64,000 bases of DNA. Source: Euglena gracilis (Eukaryota > Euglenida > Euglenophyceae > Euglenales). Made by a program: the position numbers and the translations under genes. Where the stretch lies: positions 51,179,384 through 51,243,383 of the forward strand of contig CP154955.1 of assembly GCA_039621445.1 (NCBI GenBank). The letters run 5' to 3'. The notes below the pieces were generated by a model that made no database searches, was not told the DNA's origin, and saw only the letters and a program-made list of their open reading frames with translations. Below, piece by piece: positions 19,260 to 31,420 of this stretch (within the stretch, counting starts at the first letter, position 1; the number at the start of each line of letters is the position of its first letter).

Positions 19260-20110
19260 CACAAGCTACTGGAGAACCGCCGGGTCCCAGCGGTCGGATT
19301 CGTAGGCCACATCCATCGCTTGCTCTGTGGGGGAAAGCGAGAGCGGGAGAGCTGCGCTCACGCTCCAGAACGAAAGGTCCACACATATCTCAGGTGGACC
19401 GACGAACCCGAGCTGGCTGTCTGGTTGAAACCATTGGAATGCATTCTTTTGAACAGGAAGCAACTTGGAACCTTCTCGGACAACTTGGCGTGGTTTGCAA
19501 GGACACTTTGTTGAAGCATTTCCCTGAACGGTGGGTCCGGACAGTTTCCCAAGTGGTGGGCAGTTCCTGGTCTGAAAAATTCTTCGGCAGAGTGGGCAGG
19601 GTGTTGCTGGGGTTTGCAAACCTCTGCTGAGCGAATGGGGTTGTGGGCAGTGCGCAACACCACAGGTTGCCCCCCACAGAAATGTCGGTCTGAACGTCCT
19701 ATCAAACGACCAAGCTTCTTTTTATCAACCTCGGGAGGGGGGCGATGCAAGCAAATTTTGTACACGCTGAAATGAACCCGGAAGACACACACCAAGGATT
19801 CGCACTCTCGCTTGGATGTCCTTGTCGATGTCGACCTTTCCTGGTGAGCAAGGGAGCCACACCGTCCCCGAACTCCTCCCAACTTTGTGGGATACTCAAG
19901 GCACAACGCAATGCGGTAAAGAGACGGGCTTGGGAAGACAACTTCACTTGGTGGAGGCATCCAAAGCCCCCGCTGAACAGGGTGATAACATAATCGAACG
20001 AATGCTTGTTCATTCTGTCGGATTTTGTTCCGTTTGTTCCGTTATTCCGTTCGAACAAAAATTTCGGTCGCGAAAAAAAGGGTTCATACACTGCTGTAGA
20101 AGGGATGATG
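19260..20110. other. Non-repetitive 850 bases with overlapping open frames
   Basis: Frames of 190-200 codons are open on both strands (19052-19630 plus, 19358-19960 minus) and a third has CPLCRRIF. No frame has a recognisable domain, and I cannot choose between them. It may be a decayed gene. Confidence 0.3.
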
Positions 20111-20169
20111 GCTCTTTGTCTCTTTCGGATTAAGAGGGAAAAAACCTATTAACGTGCAAGATAAACACA

Positions 20170-20437
<268 letters not shown>

Positions 20438-20641
20438 GCAATCCACAGGAAGTGCACAACCACAACCAACCACAACCACAACCACACAACTGAATAAATA
20501 TAATCATCGTCATCATCATCACATACACACAAACAGACACAAACAACGGAACACAACACAACACAACACAACGTCCACGTTCACCCACCCACACCCACCC
20601 ACCCACACACTCTAAAACGGCCGCACATCGCACGTGCACAC

Positions 20642-20868
20642 CCAAATACTTCTGCGCCCGGCCGTGTTCCATGGAGGAGTCGGGAGCGGTGTGGATGTTG
20701 AAGCCCAACAGCTGCGCCTTGCGGTACGGCCCCTTCGTGTTGGGCTTGGGCTGGGGCACTGCCTTCATGTCGGGGGACTCGTACACCACGCCGCCACGCC
20801 CCACCGGCGTTGGGGGGCTGACCAGGCAGGCGCTGTTTTCCATTGCCGGGGCAGGGGGGGGATGCAAC
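20642..20868 (-). CDS. Strong candidate internal exon
   Basis: Acceptor CTTTTGATGGTCCAG at the right edge, donor G|GTGTGCAC at the left. The frame between is open for 75 codons with GC-rich third positions and a balanced composition (VYESPDMKAVPQPKPNTKG, LLGFNIHTAPDSSMEHGRAQ). This looks like a folded, conserved segment rather than a stalk. Length 227 implies incoming phase 2 and outgoing phase 1. A run of seven C near the acceptor means that one missing base would give 228 and the phase 1-1 pattern of the other exons. It lies past the terminal exon at 23,917, so it belongs to another gene or to an alternative end. Product unknown. Confidence 0.55.
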
Positions 20869-21110
20869 CTGGACCATCAAAAGAAAAGCGATGCAAAAAA
20901 AAACGAAAAAAAATGAAAAAAATGCAAAAAAAAACCCAAATTGCATGTAAAATCCTTCCTTGTTCAGGAGCTGCCCCGCGATGTACACTTTTCCACTGGA
21001 GAGGACTTGGAACCATTTCAGCTCTGCTGGGGAAAACTTTTCATTTTGCATGAAAATAAGTTTTTGTTGACCAAAACTGCTAAAATGATAAAAGTCCGGC
21101 CCACGAACCA
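20869..21110 (+). repeat. Dispersed repeat shared with 42570-42810
   Basis: Both copies share GCGA-GCAAAAAAAA, CAAATTGCA-TAAA, TCC-T---CAGGAGCT-CCC, GATGTACACTTT and TTTGTTGAC at matching spacing (about 240 bases). Confidence 0.8.
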
Positions 21111-21365
21111 TCAAACTAAAGTGTCTCAAAAGGGGGGTCCTTGTCGGCCCCAACAGGGCCAACTTTGGGGGGCATGTTGGCGCCAACAGACGGGGGGCGG
21201 GGGCAATGAGCCCGGGGGGGGCAATGAGCCGGGGAGGGGGGGAGGTAGCAGGCACCTCCCCCCCCCTGAGGGGGGTCAGTTTTGGTCCCCAGTGCCTGTC
21301 AACCAAAGCCGATTTCCCCTTGAAAATGACCATATTAAGCCCCCGGTGCTTTTGGCGCTGGGTGG

Positions 21366-21421
21366 GTGGGTGTGTGTGTGTGTGTGTGTGTTGTGTGTTG
21401 TGTGTGTGTGTGTGTGTGTGC
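21366..21421. repeat. (TG)n microsatellite
   Basis: Interrupted TG run with TTGTG breaks. Confidence 0.95.
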
Positions 21422-21599
21422 TATCGCAAAATCGACCTCCCCGGGGGGGGGTCGAAAATGCCTAACCCCCCTGCCTGCCCATGGAATTCGCCCCGTCCCA
21501 AGGGGCAACCTTCCTTAAAAAGACGCCTGGTGCTAACACATTTTGATGTGGCGCATCGCCTGGGGCAGCCTGGTGCAAACAAAGGGCGGGGTGCACGGA

Positions 21600-21778
21600 G
21601 CGAAAAACCACCCCGTTGTCCACCCCCAAAATCAGAATTTTGCTCATTTTTTTGTACTCTCTTGTCATCGTGTTTTCAAACCCCCCAGAGTCACACAGCT
21701 GACAATAAAAACTTTGTGGATTTGCGCAAATGCACATACCAACACGAAAAAGCTGAAATGCAAACCCGGCCGCCTAAG
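21600..21778 (+). repeat. 200-base dispersed repeat, copy 2
   Basis: Same landmark order as at 16325-16545, ending GGCCGCCTAAGTG. One half of the GCGCAAAT palindrome is degraded here. Confidence 0.85.
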
Positions 21779-22199
21779 TGCTCATCAATCTAGCATCCCA
21801 CTTCCAACACACAGAAACACACAAAAACAACCCAACCCCCAAATATACAACAAGTCGAACAAAATGACTTACACATTTTCTTCTCGCTGGAGAGTGGGGT
21901 GTTTCTTGAAGAGGGGATAATGTTTTCAACGTGCTGCTTTGCTGGGTATCCAACTTCGTTTTGAATGTGAGTTTGATCTGATCTGGTAGACCCTTGTTTC
22001 CCGTTGCCCTGTGTTCCCCTACAGGGTTTGTACAGGTGAAAACTTCCCCGGCCATGGGTAGGGCCGAAACTTGTAGTGCGTTGCGGTGCTGGCGCAAGAG
22101 CATGGCGGAGTTGTTATATATCCCCAGTGACATCAGCGATACGATTGCTGACCGATCTCCTCCGGCTAACTTTCCATTTTCCAAAAAAACAGGTGTGAC

Positions 22200-23160
22200 C
22201 TTGCATTCAACGTCACAGGTGACCTATTTTTAGAACTTTTGGGTCCAAAAATGGATCCAATTAGGAATTTATCACACATTTTTGGCAGCTTTGATTCCTA
22301 ATTTGGGTACCAATTCCTAATTTGGGCGCCACTGTTGCCTCTTACTGAGATCCGGAAACCCTCCATACCAGTTTGCCACTTATCAAAAAATGAATGAGCT
22401 CCAAACCCCCCTCCTCGACGGGTCACTCACGCTTGCCCCTTCCAACTGTCCCAAAATCAATGGATTTCAGCCACGAAAAGCCCAACCGTATGGTGATGGA
22501 GCCTGCGTGCGGTCCGTTTCGTCGCTGTTTGCGCGCACGGCCCGGCTGGATGGATGGCGCTGTGATGCTGTGCTCGGTGATGAAGCAGAAGGGGGGGGGA
22601 GCCTTCTGCCTTCCTTCCTTCTCCACCTTTTATCGCCACCTCCCCACCCCCACCCCCTATTTGGTGCCTATTGGGGGACTTCGGCTGCCCAAATAATAAC
22701 CCCCCTGAAATGAGTGCGCAATGTCCAAAAGTGCGCAATGCCCAAATAGTTAATCACACTCTTGAGCGTGTGAATCCATAAAGTGAACCCCTTTATGCTG
22801 AACTGATTTCAGATTGTGCCCAAAACTCCGGTCCGAAACTACGGTCCAAAAATGTGCACAAGTCATGCACTTAAATGGGAGGGAGTTAACCCCCTGCCGC
22901 AAGGGAAATCAATCAAACGGAAAATCAATCATCAATTTCCCTCAAAACAGCATACTTTGGCGAGGCAGCGTCAACGTTAAATAAAACGTCAAAAAAAAAG
23001 TGCAAAAATCCAGAAATTAAGTATGCCTTTTGGGTATTTTTTGAGTTCAAAAAAATAATGTATAATAATAATGTACCCCCAAATAATATAATATATCTCC
23101 TCTTGTATCCTAACTTTGGATGACCCAAATAATACGCCCCGGGTGGGGGGCTAAAGCTTC
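22200..23160. other. AT-rich intronic-looking DNA
   Basis: Contains CCCAAATAATAACCCCCC (22690) and CCCAAATAATACGCCCC (23125), fragments of the hairpin-word elements, and poly-A tracts. No gene seen. Confidence 0.5.
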
Positions 23161-23244
23161 AAAACTTCTGTAAATCATTCACCTGTTGCAGAGGGGTGCA
23201 GCGCAGCTCACGTGTCGCACAAAAGTGTGCTACAACGTACGCAC

Positions 23245-23711
23245 CAGGCGTTTTCTTAAGGACTCCGGGGGGGGGGGGTCCCGCGGGCCGCCTGGAAAAA
23301 GGTGCTGGCTGGAAAAAATATTCTGGTTGGACCCCCCCCTCCCCCCTGGGGGGGGTGTGGTCCGAGGGGGGGGTCCGGCCGGCTGGGAGCTGGACCCGGC
23401 GGGGACCCAAAAATTGCCCCAAAAAGCCCAAATCCAGCTGGGTTGGCATTTCTCAGCCAAAATCAGGGGTGAAAGCCCAAAAACCACCCCAAAATGCCAT
23501 TTTGGCCATTTTTGACCCCCCCTTTTCCAAGAATTTCGAATTTTTTTTCAGTCCAGCCTGCTTTGCCAGGCTGGTTCGAACTTTCTTTCAGCGAACCCCC
23601 AGGGGGGGGGGGTCCGCAGCCCGGCTGGGAGGTGCTGGCTGAAAAAACGTGCTGGCTGGCTGAACCCCCTCTGGCTTAAGAACGGTCCCCTCCAGCTTAA
23701 GAAAACCCCTG
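23245..23711. mobile_element. hAT-like MITE, CTTAAG family
   Basis: Ends CAGGCGTTTTCTTAAG and its near-perfect inverse CTTAAGAAAACCCCTG. Flanks GTACGCAC (23237-23244) and GTACGTAC (23712-23719) are an 8-bp duplication with one change. Interior block GCCCAAATCCAGCTGGGTTG recurs at 33405, 41870 and 52548. Confidence 0.82.
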
Positions 23712-23916
23712 GTACGTACTCTGCCGCTGCCAAACTCGGACAATAAAAAAATTAAACAAAAACAATTAATAATAAACAACAAAAAAATATAACGAAAAAC
23801 AAAAATAATTAAAAAATGTAAAAAAAATTGAAAATAAAAATTACTTACAACAATAAGTAATAAAGACAATCAATGCAATCAATAAATCCGATCTTGAATC
23901 CCACGTTCAGCCCAAC

Positions 23917-24080
23917 TCAAATGTCTGCGAATCCCGCCCACCCGTGGCGCGCACAGCGCCGCAGCCGGACTTGCGCGGTCAGCACCACCGCCACCAGCAG
24001 CCAGGCCGCGCCGCAGAGCCAGAGCCCGGCCCGGGCCGAAATCCGCGCCTCGGCGGGTGCCCGTTCCGAGCAGAGATTCA
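23917..24080 (-). CDS. Terminal exon: transmembrane anchor and basic tail
   Basis: Incoming phase 1, 53 codons and a stop at 23917. After a short Cys/Arg/Ala segment the peptide has a 20-residue hydrophobic stretch (residues 18-37, from GLWLCGAAWLL to LTAQV), then RLRRCARHGW and the C-terminus. A single helix followed by arginines at the very end is the layout of a type I membrane protein, with the upstream exons outside the cell or in the lumen. The acceptor (CCCCGTGGTCACCAAG) has a modest pyrimidine tract. Phase fits the exons upstream (to the right). Family not recognised. Confidence 0.6.
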
Positions 24081-24132
24081 CTTGGTGACCACGGGGTGGG
24101 GCACTTTTCATTGGCCCAAACGCACCCACCCA

Positions 24133-24134
24133 CG

Positions 24135-24184
<50 letters not shown>
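24133..24184. repeat. (CT)n microsatellite
   Basis: About 26 CT units. Confidence 0.97.
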
Positions 24185-24186
<2 letters not shown>

Positions 24187-24460
24187 AAAACCCACCCACC
24201 CGTGAGCCCTCCCCCCCAGGGGGGTCACCCACCCACCCACCCACCCACCCAAAATCCCGCCAAAATTGGCCAAAACCGCTGAAAATGTTTTTTTCCGGCC
24301 TGGCCTTTTGGCCGGGCAAAAACTTGACCTGACCCATGGCTTGAAACTTGACATGACCCAAGTCATGTCAAGTTTCCCCCCCAGAGTCCCAGGCCCCACC
24401 CACCCACCCATTCTTGAAACCCCCCAGGGGGGGGAGGGGTAACACAGGTGTTAAGTGAAT

Positions 24461-24537
24461 CTATGGCCCCGAGGCCTCCTCGGAACCGGGCCGGACGGTG
24501 CCGTAATCCGGCATATTGGGGGGCGAGGGGAGGGGGT
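24461..24537 (-). CDS. Candidate exon (Pro-rich) with in-frame stop
   Basis: Acceptor CACCATCGCCACCCTCAG, incoming phase 1, peptide PLPSPPNMPDYGTVRPGSEE, then a TAG at 24461. If a weak donor (CCCG|GTTCCG) is used it would be phase 1-1 and continue to the membrane exon; otherwise it is an alternative end. Confidence 0.35.
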
Positions 24538-25004
24538 CTGAGGGTGGCGATGGTGGCGGCGCGGAGGGGAGGGCGTTGGCGTGGCGTGGGCGCCCCCCCC
24601 CAAAGAACCCCGCAGCAACGTTGCAATTTGGTGAGGGGAAACAATGCACCGGTGCTGATGCTCCATGCTGATGGGGCATCGCCCTGGACGTCCGTTAACC
24701 TCCCAACTGTAAGTCACAGGGAATGTAGAGTTCGGTCTGGTGGTCCGCATTGGGGGGGGGGGCTTCCCAGACCCCCGGCTCTGCACTCCGCCAGAATGCA
24801 CCGAAGGCCGGTGCCACACATTGCAGACGCTGGCCCCTCTGTGGGAAGGCCCCCGGAGTGTGCGACAGTGCCAAGCGGTGTTAAGCGTGTGGAGGGCCAA
24901 GGAGAGGTGGGGGGAACGCCCGGTCCCCAGAGGCTCAAATAGGCGGCCAGGCCACGGCTTGATGGAACGCCCTGTGCTGGACCGCTCTTAGAGGGTGGGG
25001 GGAG

Positions 25005-25416
25005 CAGGCTTTTGCTTAAGGACCCCCCGGGGGGGTACTGGCTGGCCAATTGGCTAGACACTGGAAAAAATGGACTAGCTAGACCCCCCCTCCCCCGGGG
25101 GGGGGGTCCAGGGCCCCCCAACTGGAAAAAAATTTTCCTCCGGCGCTGCGCGCCGAGGTGGAAATGAGGTTTTTAATAGGTTTTTGGCTGATTTTGTTCC
25201 AAAAATTCCCAAAAATGGCCAAAAAACGGGCATTTTGGCCATTTTTGGGGGTCCCAAAAAAATTCCGGCCCTTCGCGCCGGTCACTGGAATAAAATTTTC
25301 CACTAGCCAGCCCTGCCAGCAGACACCCCCCTCCCCGGGGGGGTCTGCTAGAAATCCCACTAGCCAAATTTGGACTAGCTGCAGTCCAGTACTGCAATCC
25401 CTTAAGCAGAAGCCTG
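25005..25416. mobile_element. hAT-like MITE, CTTAAG family
   Basis: Ends CAGGCTTTTGCTTAAGG and CCCTTAAGCAGAAGCCTG. The internal word here is CTAGC/ACTAG, repeated beside each C-run/G-run hairpin, where other copies have GCTGG. The flank is a G-run, so the 8-bp duplication (7 of 8) is not informative. Confidence 0.75.
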
Positions 25417-25479
25417 GGGGGGGGGACGCCGATATTCAAGAAGGCCACGTTTTGGCCGAGAGTCAGGCAGTGGAAGTGC

Positions 25480-25745
25480 CAAAGATTTCGCTCAGTTCGG
25501 GCAAGGGCAACTTAAATATTAAATCTGGTCCCGGCAAATGCGGCCAGAAGCCCACTGGAAAAGGGGGCGAATTCGGTCGAAATACCTCCGGGAAAACAGG
25601 TCGACATTGAGGTTGAAATTAATCCCTCTCGCCCACCCAAAACATGGAAAAAAAAACACATTTTTCAACTCATTAATTTCGACCCGGTTCGAGATTTGGA
25701 TTGGCCCTCTGCCAATCCTATGGGCAGGCGGTGGCCCTCAAAGCA
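25480..25745 (+). repeat. GGGCGGTCC family, diverged copy 2
   Basis: Shares GGAAAACAGGTCGACATTG, CCCACCCAAAA, TTTTTCAACTCATTAAT and CCCGGTTCGAG with the other copies. The terminal GGGCGGTCC motifs are degraded (GGCGGTGGCCC). Confidence 0.6.
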
Positions 25746-25929
25746 AATCCCGGTCCCCCATGGACCCCCCCCGGGTGGTCTGTACCAAGAGACAAGAATG
25801 GTTGGAGGTCGGAAAAAATAGGGCGGGGGGGAAGCCCAACAAGTGTCCCCTGCCCCATCAAACCTTGGCAAGGACCCTTCAGCCCATTGTATGTGGTTCC
25901 AGGAAGGAAGGAGGTTGGCTGGAAGTGCC

Positions 25930-26300
25930 GGGAGGGAGGACCGGGGGAGGGGGAGGGGGAGGGGGGGAGGGGGGGGCAAGGGGACCAACGGCGGGGGGGG
26001 GGGGGGGGGGGGGCTGTACAGCAAAGAGGACGAGGGAGGAGGGTGGGCAGCCCCGGCTAGCCGCGCGCTTGCGGCGGTGAAAGGTGTGCGATTGGGCGCT
26101 GGGAGGGTTGGGATTGTGGTGTGTGTGGGTCTGTGCAAGCGTGTATTGTCTGTGTGTGCATGGGTGCATGTGTTTGTGCGTGTGCGTGTGCTGTGCCTGT
26201 GTGAGTCTCTCTCTCTCTCTCCTTCTCTCTCTCTCTGTGTGTGTGTACGTGTGTGCACGTGCGCGCGCGTGTGTGCACACGTGTGTCCGTGTGTGTACGA
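25930..26300. repeat. G-runs, then GT-rich and (CT)n microsatellites
   Basis: G-rich tract 25935-26010 including a run of about 20 G; GT-rich 26110-26200; (CT)n 26207-26238; GTGC-rich to 26300. Confidence 0.9.
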
Positions 26301-26343
26301 GTTATGCTGTCATAGCGGAAAGGAATGCCGAGGGTGTGGCGAC

Positions 26344-26400
26344 CCAACCAGCCTTTATAGCAGAGGTGAGGGCGCGGTGGGGCATGACACTCCGCCGGGG
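26344..26400 (-). CDS. Candidate short exon with two cysteines
   Basis: Acceptor CGTCTTCTCACATCGCAG, phase 1-1, 18 codons PAECHAPPRPHLCYKGWL, donor G|GTCGCC. It fits the phase rule but is short and the donor is weak. Confidence 0.3.
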
Positions 26401-26849
26401 CTGCGATGTGAGAAGACGGCCGACACCCGGCTGGGACCAGCGCGCCAGCAGGGGTAGGTGGGTAAACCGGCCCAGGCAAGCCACAGGTCAGGCGAATTAA
26501 CCCACCCCAAATTGCAGAAGTCCCCAGTTCGGTATTTAGAACCCTGCCGGTCAGGCGAATCTGCCCCAACATAATATTTCCAAAAATATACGATGGAAAC
26601 CCCACATGTGACACCACAAAATTGGAATCTTTGAAGCGTTACAGGTTCCTCTCAGGCAGATGGGGTTGTACATCCGGTCACCAAAGCAGGAACCCTAAGA
26701 GGGGTTTTTAATTGGGAGGGGTTTTTTCTTGAGGGGGGGGGGCTTTTGCATACCCCCGCACAGGCCACAGCAGCCCCCCCCCCCCCGATGTCCCCCGACG
26801 CCTGTCCAACCTCCCACCCCCTGCGATCCACAAATACACATAGCAAGCT

Positions 26850-27180
26850 TTCGCTTAAATGGCATTTATTACGGCAATTCTTCATTGTTTGAATGGCAAA
26901 CAATTAAGATGTTAAAATGACGGAATTTTTCATTCATCTTCATTCCCATTTCATTTCCATTTAATTTAGATTAACTTTATCACTCTTATTCCACTATCAT
27001 TCCATCTACTTTCTTATGATTCTGTCATTATCACTCCTGTTGTCATCATATGTTTTTATACTATTTTGAAACTCTGACAATTCACGAATTCAATTTTGAT
27101 TTCGATGTTTTCAGGTTTCCACCTTTGAGTCATAAATATTGCATTTATTTTCCTTTTATTTATTACTTTCAATTTTCTGT
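26850..27180. other. AT-rich spacer
   Basis: CATT/TCATT-rich sequence with no open frame of interest. Probably intron. Confidence 0.5.
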
Positions 27181-27447
27181 GTGGGGTTTTGCCTGGAGGC
27201 GTTTGAACAAGAACAACACGACTCCTGCGGCTCCCTGCCTGGGCCGGCAACGGCCCCTCCACACTGTTGACCTGCCAAGCAGCGGCTGCCCGGCTGCTGT
27301 GCAGGGGACAGGGAGGGGGACCAGGACGCCGAAACTGGGCTGAGGGACAGCCTTGCCTGGGATAAATAACTCCGGCATCGATGGGAAACCACACACAGCA
27401 CGGAGTGCGAGCGCATACACGCAAGCATGCATGCACAGGTGCGCTCA

Positions 27448-27451
<4 letters not shown>

Positions 27452-27519
<68 letters not shown>

Positions 27520-27590
27520 TGCACATACACAGCAAAACACACGCACACACACACACACAGACACGCACGCATGCACGCATACAGGTGCGC
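27452..27590. repeat. (CA)n microsatellite
   Basis: CA run with GCGC and CGTG interruptions. Confidence 0.97.
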
Positions 27591-28202
27591 TCGCATATCA
27601 GACAAAAATTTTGTTTCCTTTCAAATCACATCCTGTGACGTGATTTGTTACATTTGTTTCCCATTTCTGTGGAGATGTCCCAAAATACGCACCCATGTGC
27701 TGATTTCTTCCGTCAAATTGAAAGCCCCATGTGCGGAATATGGCGGACATGATCATTCAACAGCGTTGGACTTGGGCGGCCCCACTAACAGGCTGAATTT
27801 TAAAGCGAGGCCCAGGCGTCCCCTGCCCATTTTGCAAGAGGCTCATTAGGCACGGGAGGTACACGTGCACGTCCTGCAATAGAATGAAGTACATTTTGAA
27901 GCCAAGCCAGCAAGCCCACCCTGCCTGCCGGCCCGCAGCCCCCTGCGGGCTGTCCGGTCCCCCGTATGGTACAGGAAATAAGAAAGGGCAGATGGGGGGG
28001 AAGAGTGCCACTGTTGGGGGGGGGGGCATTGTGTGATCGTGCGGTATCCCACGAGTCCATTTGGGCGCTGACTCCTGGCTTCGGGACACAGACTCCAAAA
28101 ACACCGGGAAAAAAAATAAAAATATATAAAAACAGCAAAAAAACCCCACAAAAAAACCAAAAAAAACTATAAAAAAAAACGACTCAAGGAAAAAAAGGTG
28201 GG

Positions 28203-28403
28203 AGAGAAATGGCACCAAACCTGACGAAGTTGGCGCGCCGGAGCTGCCGCGCGAGGAGCCAGGGTGGGAGGGGGTATCGCTATGCCACGTGGGCCTGGTC
28301 GACACGCTCTGGTCACTGATGGACGGTGTTCCTCCCTGTGGATGTTGAGACAGAGGCGGGTTCACATCGGCAGACCGGTGATAAGGACCGGTGCACCAAA
28401 GAC
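28203..28403 (-). CDS. Possible Ser/Pro-rich exon, phase unclear
   Basis: The frame reads GGTPSISDQSVSTRPTWHSD then TPSHPGSSRGSSGAPTSS up to a G|GTTTGG donor. An acceptor (CTGTCTCAACATCCACAG) lies inside, giving phase 0-1, which does not match the series. Composition is suggestive only. Confidence 0.25.
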
Positions 28404-28499
28404 CTCGAGTTTTCCTTCTCATAATTATTATATTTCTTCATCTGATATACAGATATACGTAAACATTATGAACATACATTATACATATATACATATATA

Positions 28500-29760
28500 A
28501 CAACCACAACCACAACCACAACCACAATCAACAACCAACAACAACAATTTAATTCTTTTTATTGATTACTTCCAGGCATTCAGCCAAGCAGCTCGATAGG
28601 TTTATGTGGGTTCTCCACCCACCCAGGGGGTACCCCTTCTGCCCACCCCCCCCTGGGGGGGCCAGGCAGACACTGTTTGAGGGTCAATTTTGGGGTCAAG
28701 ATTTTTTTCGCTGCTTTACACCAAAAAAAAAGGAAAAAACGGCCAAATCACTGCCTCCGGTGGGGTCCCACAAGCCCCCCCCGAATCCAGCACTCCCTGT
28801 GGGAACATATATATTATTTGAGATTCAAAATTGAAAAAAATTAAAAAGATACCCCCAAAAATTTACATAATTTCTAAATTTACACAAATTTCACATTTAC
28901 ACATTATTTGGAACTTTATTTAACGTAAATACTGCTCAAATTTGGTCGTATCACTCGTTTTTGCCAAAAATATACAGTTTTGGTGGGATACTGGCACATG
29001 CCCTAAGTGGTGCGGCAAAGAGGGCATATTAGTTGGGCAGCCAAAATCCCAGGTGGGGGGCATATTATTTGGAGTCACATCATTTGGGGGGGGGGTAGAT
29101 TGTTCTTGAGGGTGATTTACTTGTGCATGTTTGCATAACTCACACGTAGCAGCACCTCCGAGAGACTCAAAAGAGAAAGCCCTGCAATGAAAGGCTACGT
29201 GGGGATGACCGGTACAGGGATTTATCCCCAGGAGGGCATGCCCAGATGTACATAATCCCGGAGGTGGGTGGTGGGGTACATGTGTGGAATTGTAATTGAT
29301 TTTGCATTGAAAACGTGGCGTGAGCACGTGCACATAAATGGGACCGTCGGGTGTTGTGATGGACGCCAAGAATCACGGGTCACAAAGGACAAGGTTGTGG
29401 AGGTTGCGATTTTGCTGGGGATCGCGCATTTGCACTGTGCTCACGCGGGCAGAGGTGTGCGAAAATATGAGATTCCAATTAGAATTAGCCCCCCCCTGCC
29501 TTACCTCCCCCTTGTCCAAGACCCGGTAATGGTACAGAAATGCGCCGTTGACAAGGGATGCATGTCACGACACGGGCACCTTTCGAGTACAATGACTGGC
29601 ATTCTTCCGTATTGTGTGATTTTGACAAGTCGCGTCGGGCACACATCCCGAGTCAACGGCACATTTTCCAAAACAACACCCGGCGTTTTTTTGAAGTATT
29701 GTGACTTTGACACACGTTGCACGGTCTAGGGATCCGCCGCCGCATTTATCCCTGGGATAT
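28500..29760. other. Repeat-rich stretch without a gene
   Basis: Contains (CAACCA)n at 28500-28545, CCCC...GGGG hairpins at 28620-28660, and a CATATTATTTGG...CATCATTTGGGG fragment of a hairpin-word element at 29056-29095. No supported CDS. Confidence 0.5.
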
Positions 29761-29789
29761 GCAGATCAACCCAACCCGGGGTATGGAGT

Positions 29790-29995
29790 CGGGTTTCGGA
29801 GAGCGCTGGAGTGCCTGGGCAGGCCAGCAACACCTCCCCCCGCCTGGGGGTCAGTGCGTGCCGGTCGTGGGCCCAAAAAGATGCACAAAAATGGCTTTTC
29901 TGGTCTTCCGGAACCTTCAAGAGTGACCAGGCACTTTGGGGGGGGGGGACTTTTGGTCGTGTGCCCCCCCCCCCCTCGCCGTAAAAGGCAGTACA
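29790..29995 (+). repeat. Dispersed repeat shared with 51540-51740 and 56360-56620
   Basis: Shares GTCAGTGC-TGCC-GGTCGTGGG, CCAAAAAG, CACAAAAATGG-like and CTTCCGGA-C blocks, flanked by C-run/G-run hairpins. Confidence 0.6.
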
Positions 29996-30159
29996 GTGCC
30001 ACGCCACAGAGAGGTGGAGGACCTGCGCAGCCACCCGACTCCACCACCACCACGCTCGTGGCCCGGTCCCGCAGGGGTAGCGTCGTGACGGAGCGCTGGG
30101 CTGTCCACGTCAGTCGCCGGCTCCCTGCCAGGCTGCTTTTGATGTAGCACAGTGTGTGT

Positions 30160-30345
<186 letters not shown>

Positions 30346-30677
30346 GGTCGTTGTCGGGATGCTGATCGCCTTAGGGGCACCCCCGCCCCCCCGCCTCTGC
30401 TCCCCCCCAGAAGTCTGATTAAAAAAAAGAACAAAAAATAAATCTCAAGACAAACACAGGTGTTCCAAAAAGAGAATCCTCTTTCCGCCACTCGGGGAAA
30501 CATTGTGCAATAATGACATGGATTCAGAAAGAGCGGCCTGGGCATAGAACGAGATGGCACAGGTGAGAGGTCTCCGTGTTGCTGTGGCATCAACCCTGGG
30601 AATGTGTGTGCTGTGTGTGTGTTTGGGTGTGATTTGTTTGTGCGTTGTGTTGTGTTGTGTGTGTGCGCGCACGCTGT

Positions 30678-30709
<32 letters not shown>

Positions 30710-31420
30710 TGTGTTGTGTCGTTTGTGCACATGTGGGGTGGTGCGGGTAGGATGAGCCACCTGGCTCCAAAAGATTGCAACCATCAAGCACAACCAGGGT
30801 GGAACGCAAGGTGGATCATCAAAAACCAGGATAAAAAATAAACCAACGGAAAGAATGGCACATATTCTCACCTCAAATATATGTACATTATGCATAATAT
30901 GTGTGAGAGTTGACAAATATTACATAACAAATATAACAAAAAATATCAGTTCGACTTTATGTGTTTTGGGGTGCAAAGGCGCAATATGAACACCAAAAAC
31001 ATGATTTTCGAGAAGAGTATCTTGTTTATTGGATAAAAAATCAAATCAATCAAAGAAAGACAAGGGATCATCAAAGACGTGTTTAGAAGGAAAAAATGGG
31101 TCCAAGGGGGTTTTGAATCGAAAACTTTTTCCAAATGAATCAAAAAAATACAAAAATTCCCCAAATTCCCTAAAATAGAAGGCACAAAAAATACAGAATA
31201 AATGTGTGCCCCCCCCCCCCCCGATACAACACTGCGAAAATTGTCTTTTTTGCTATGCCTATGTGTCGGCGTGGCGTGCCTGACCCTTCGCCGTGACATG
31301 AAATCCAAAAGTTGTCCTGATGAGGATGCCGACACAGTCAAAATTCTTAAGCATTATGCATGACATAATTTTTTAATTGCTATCTCGGTATCAGGGTTCC
31401 GGCCGGCAGAAGGGGGTGAT

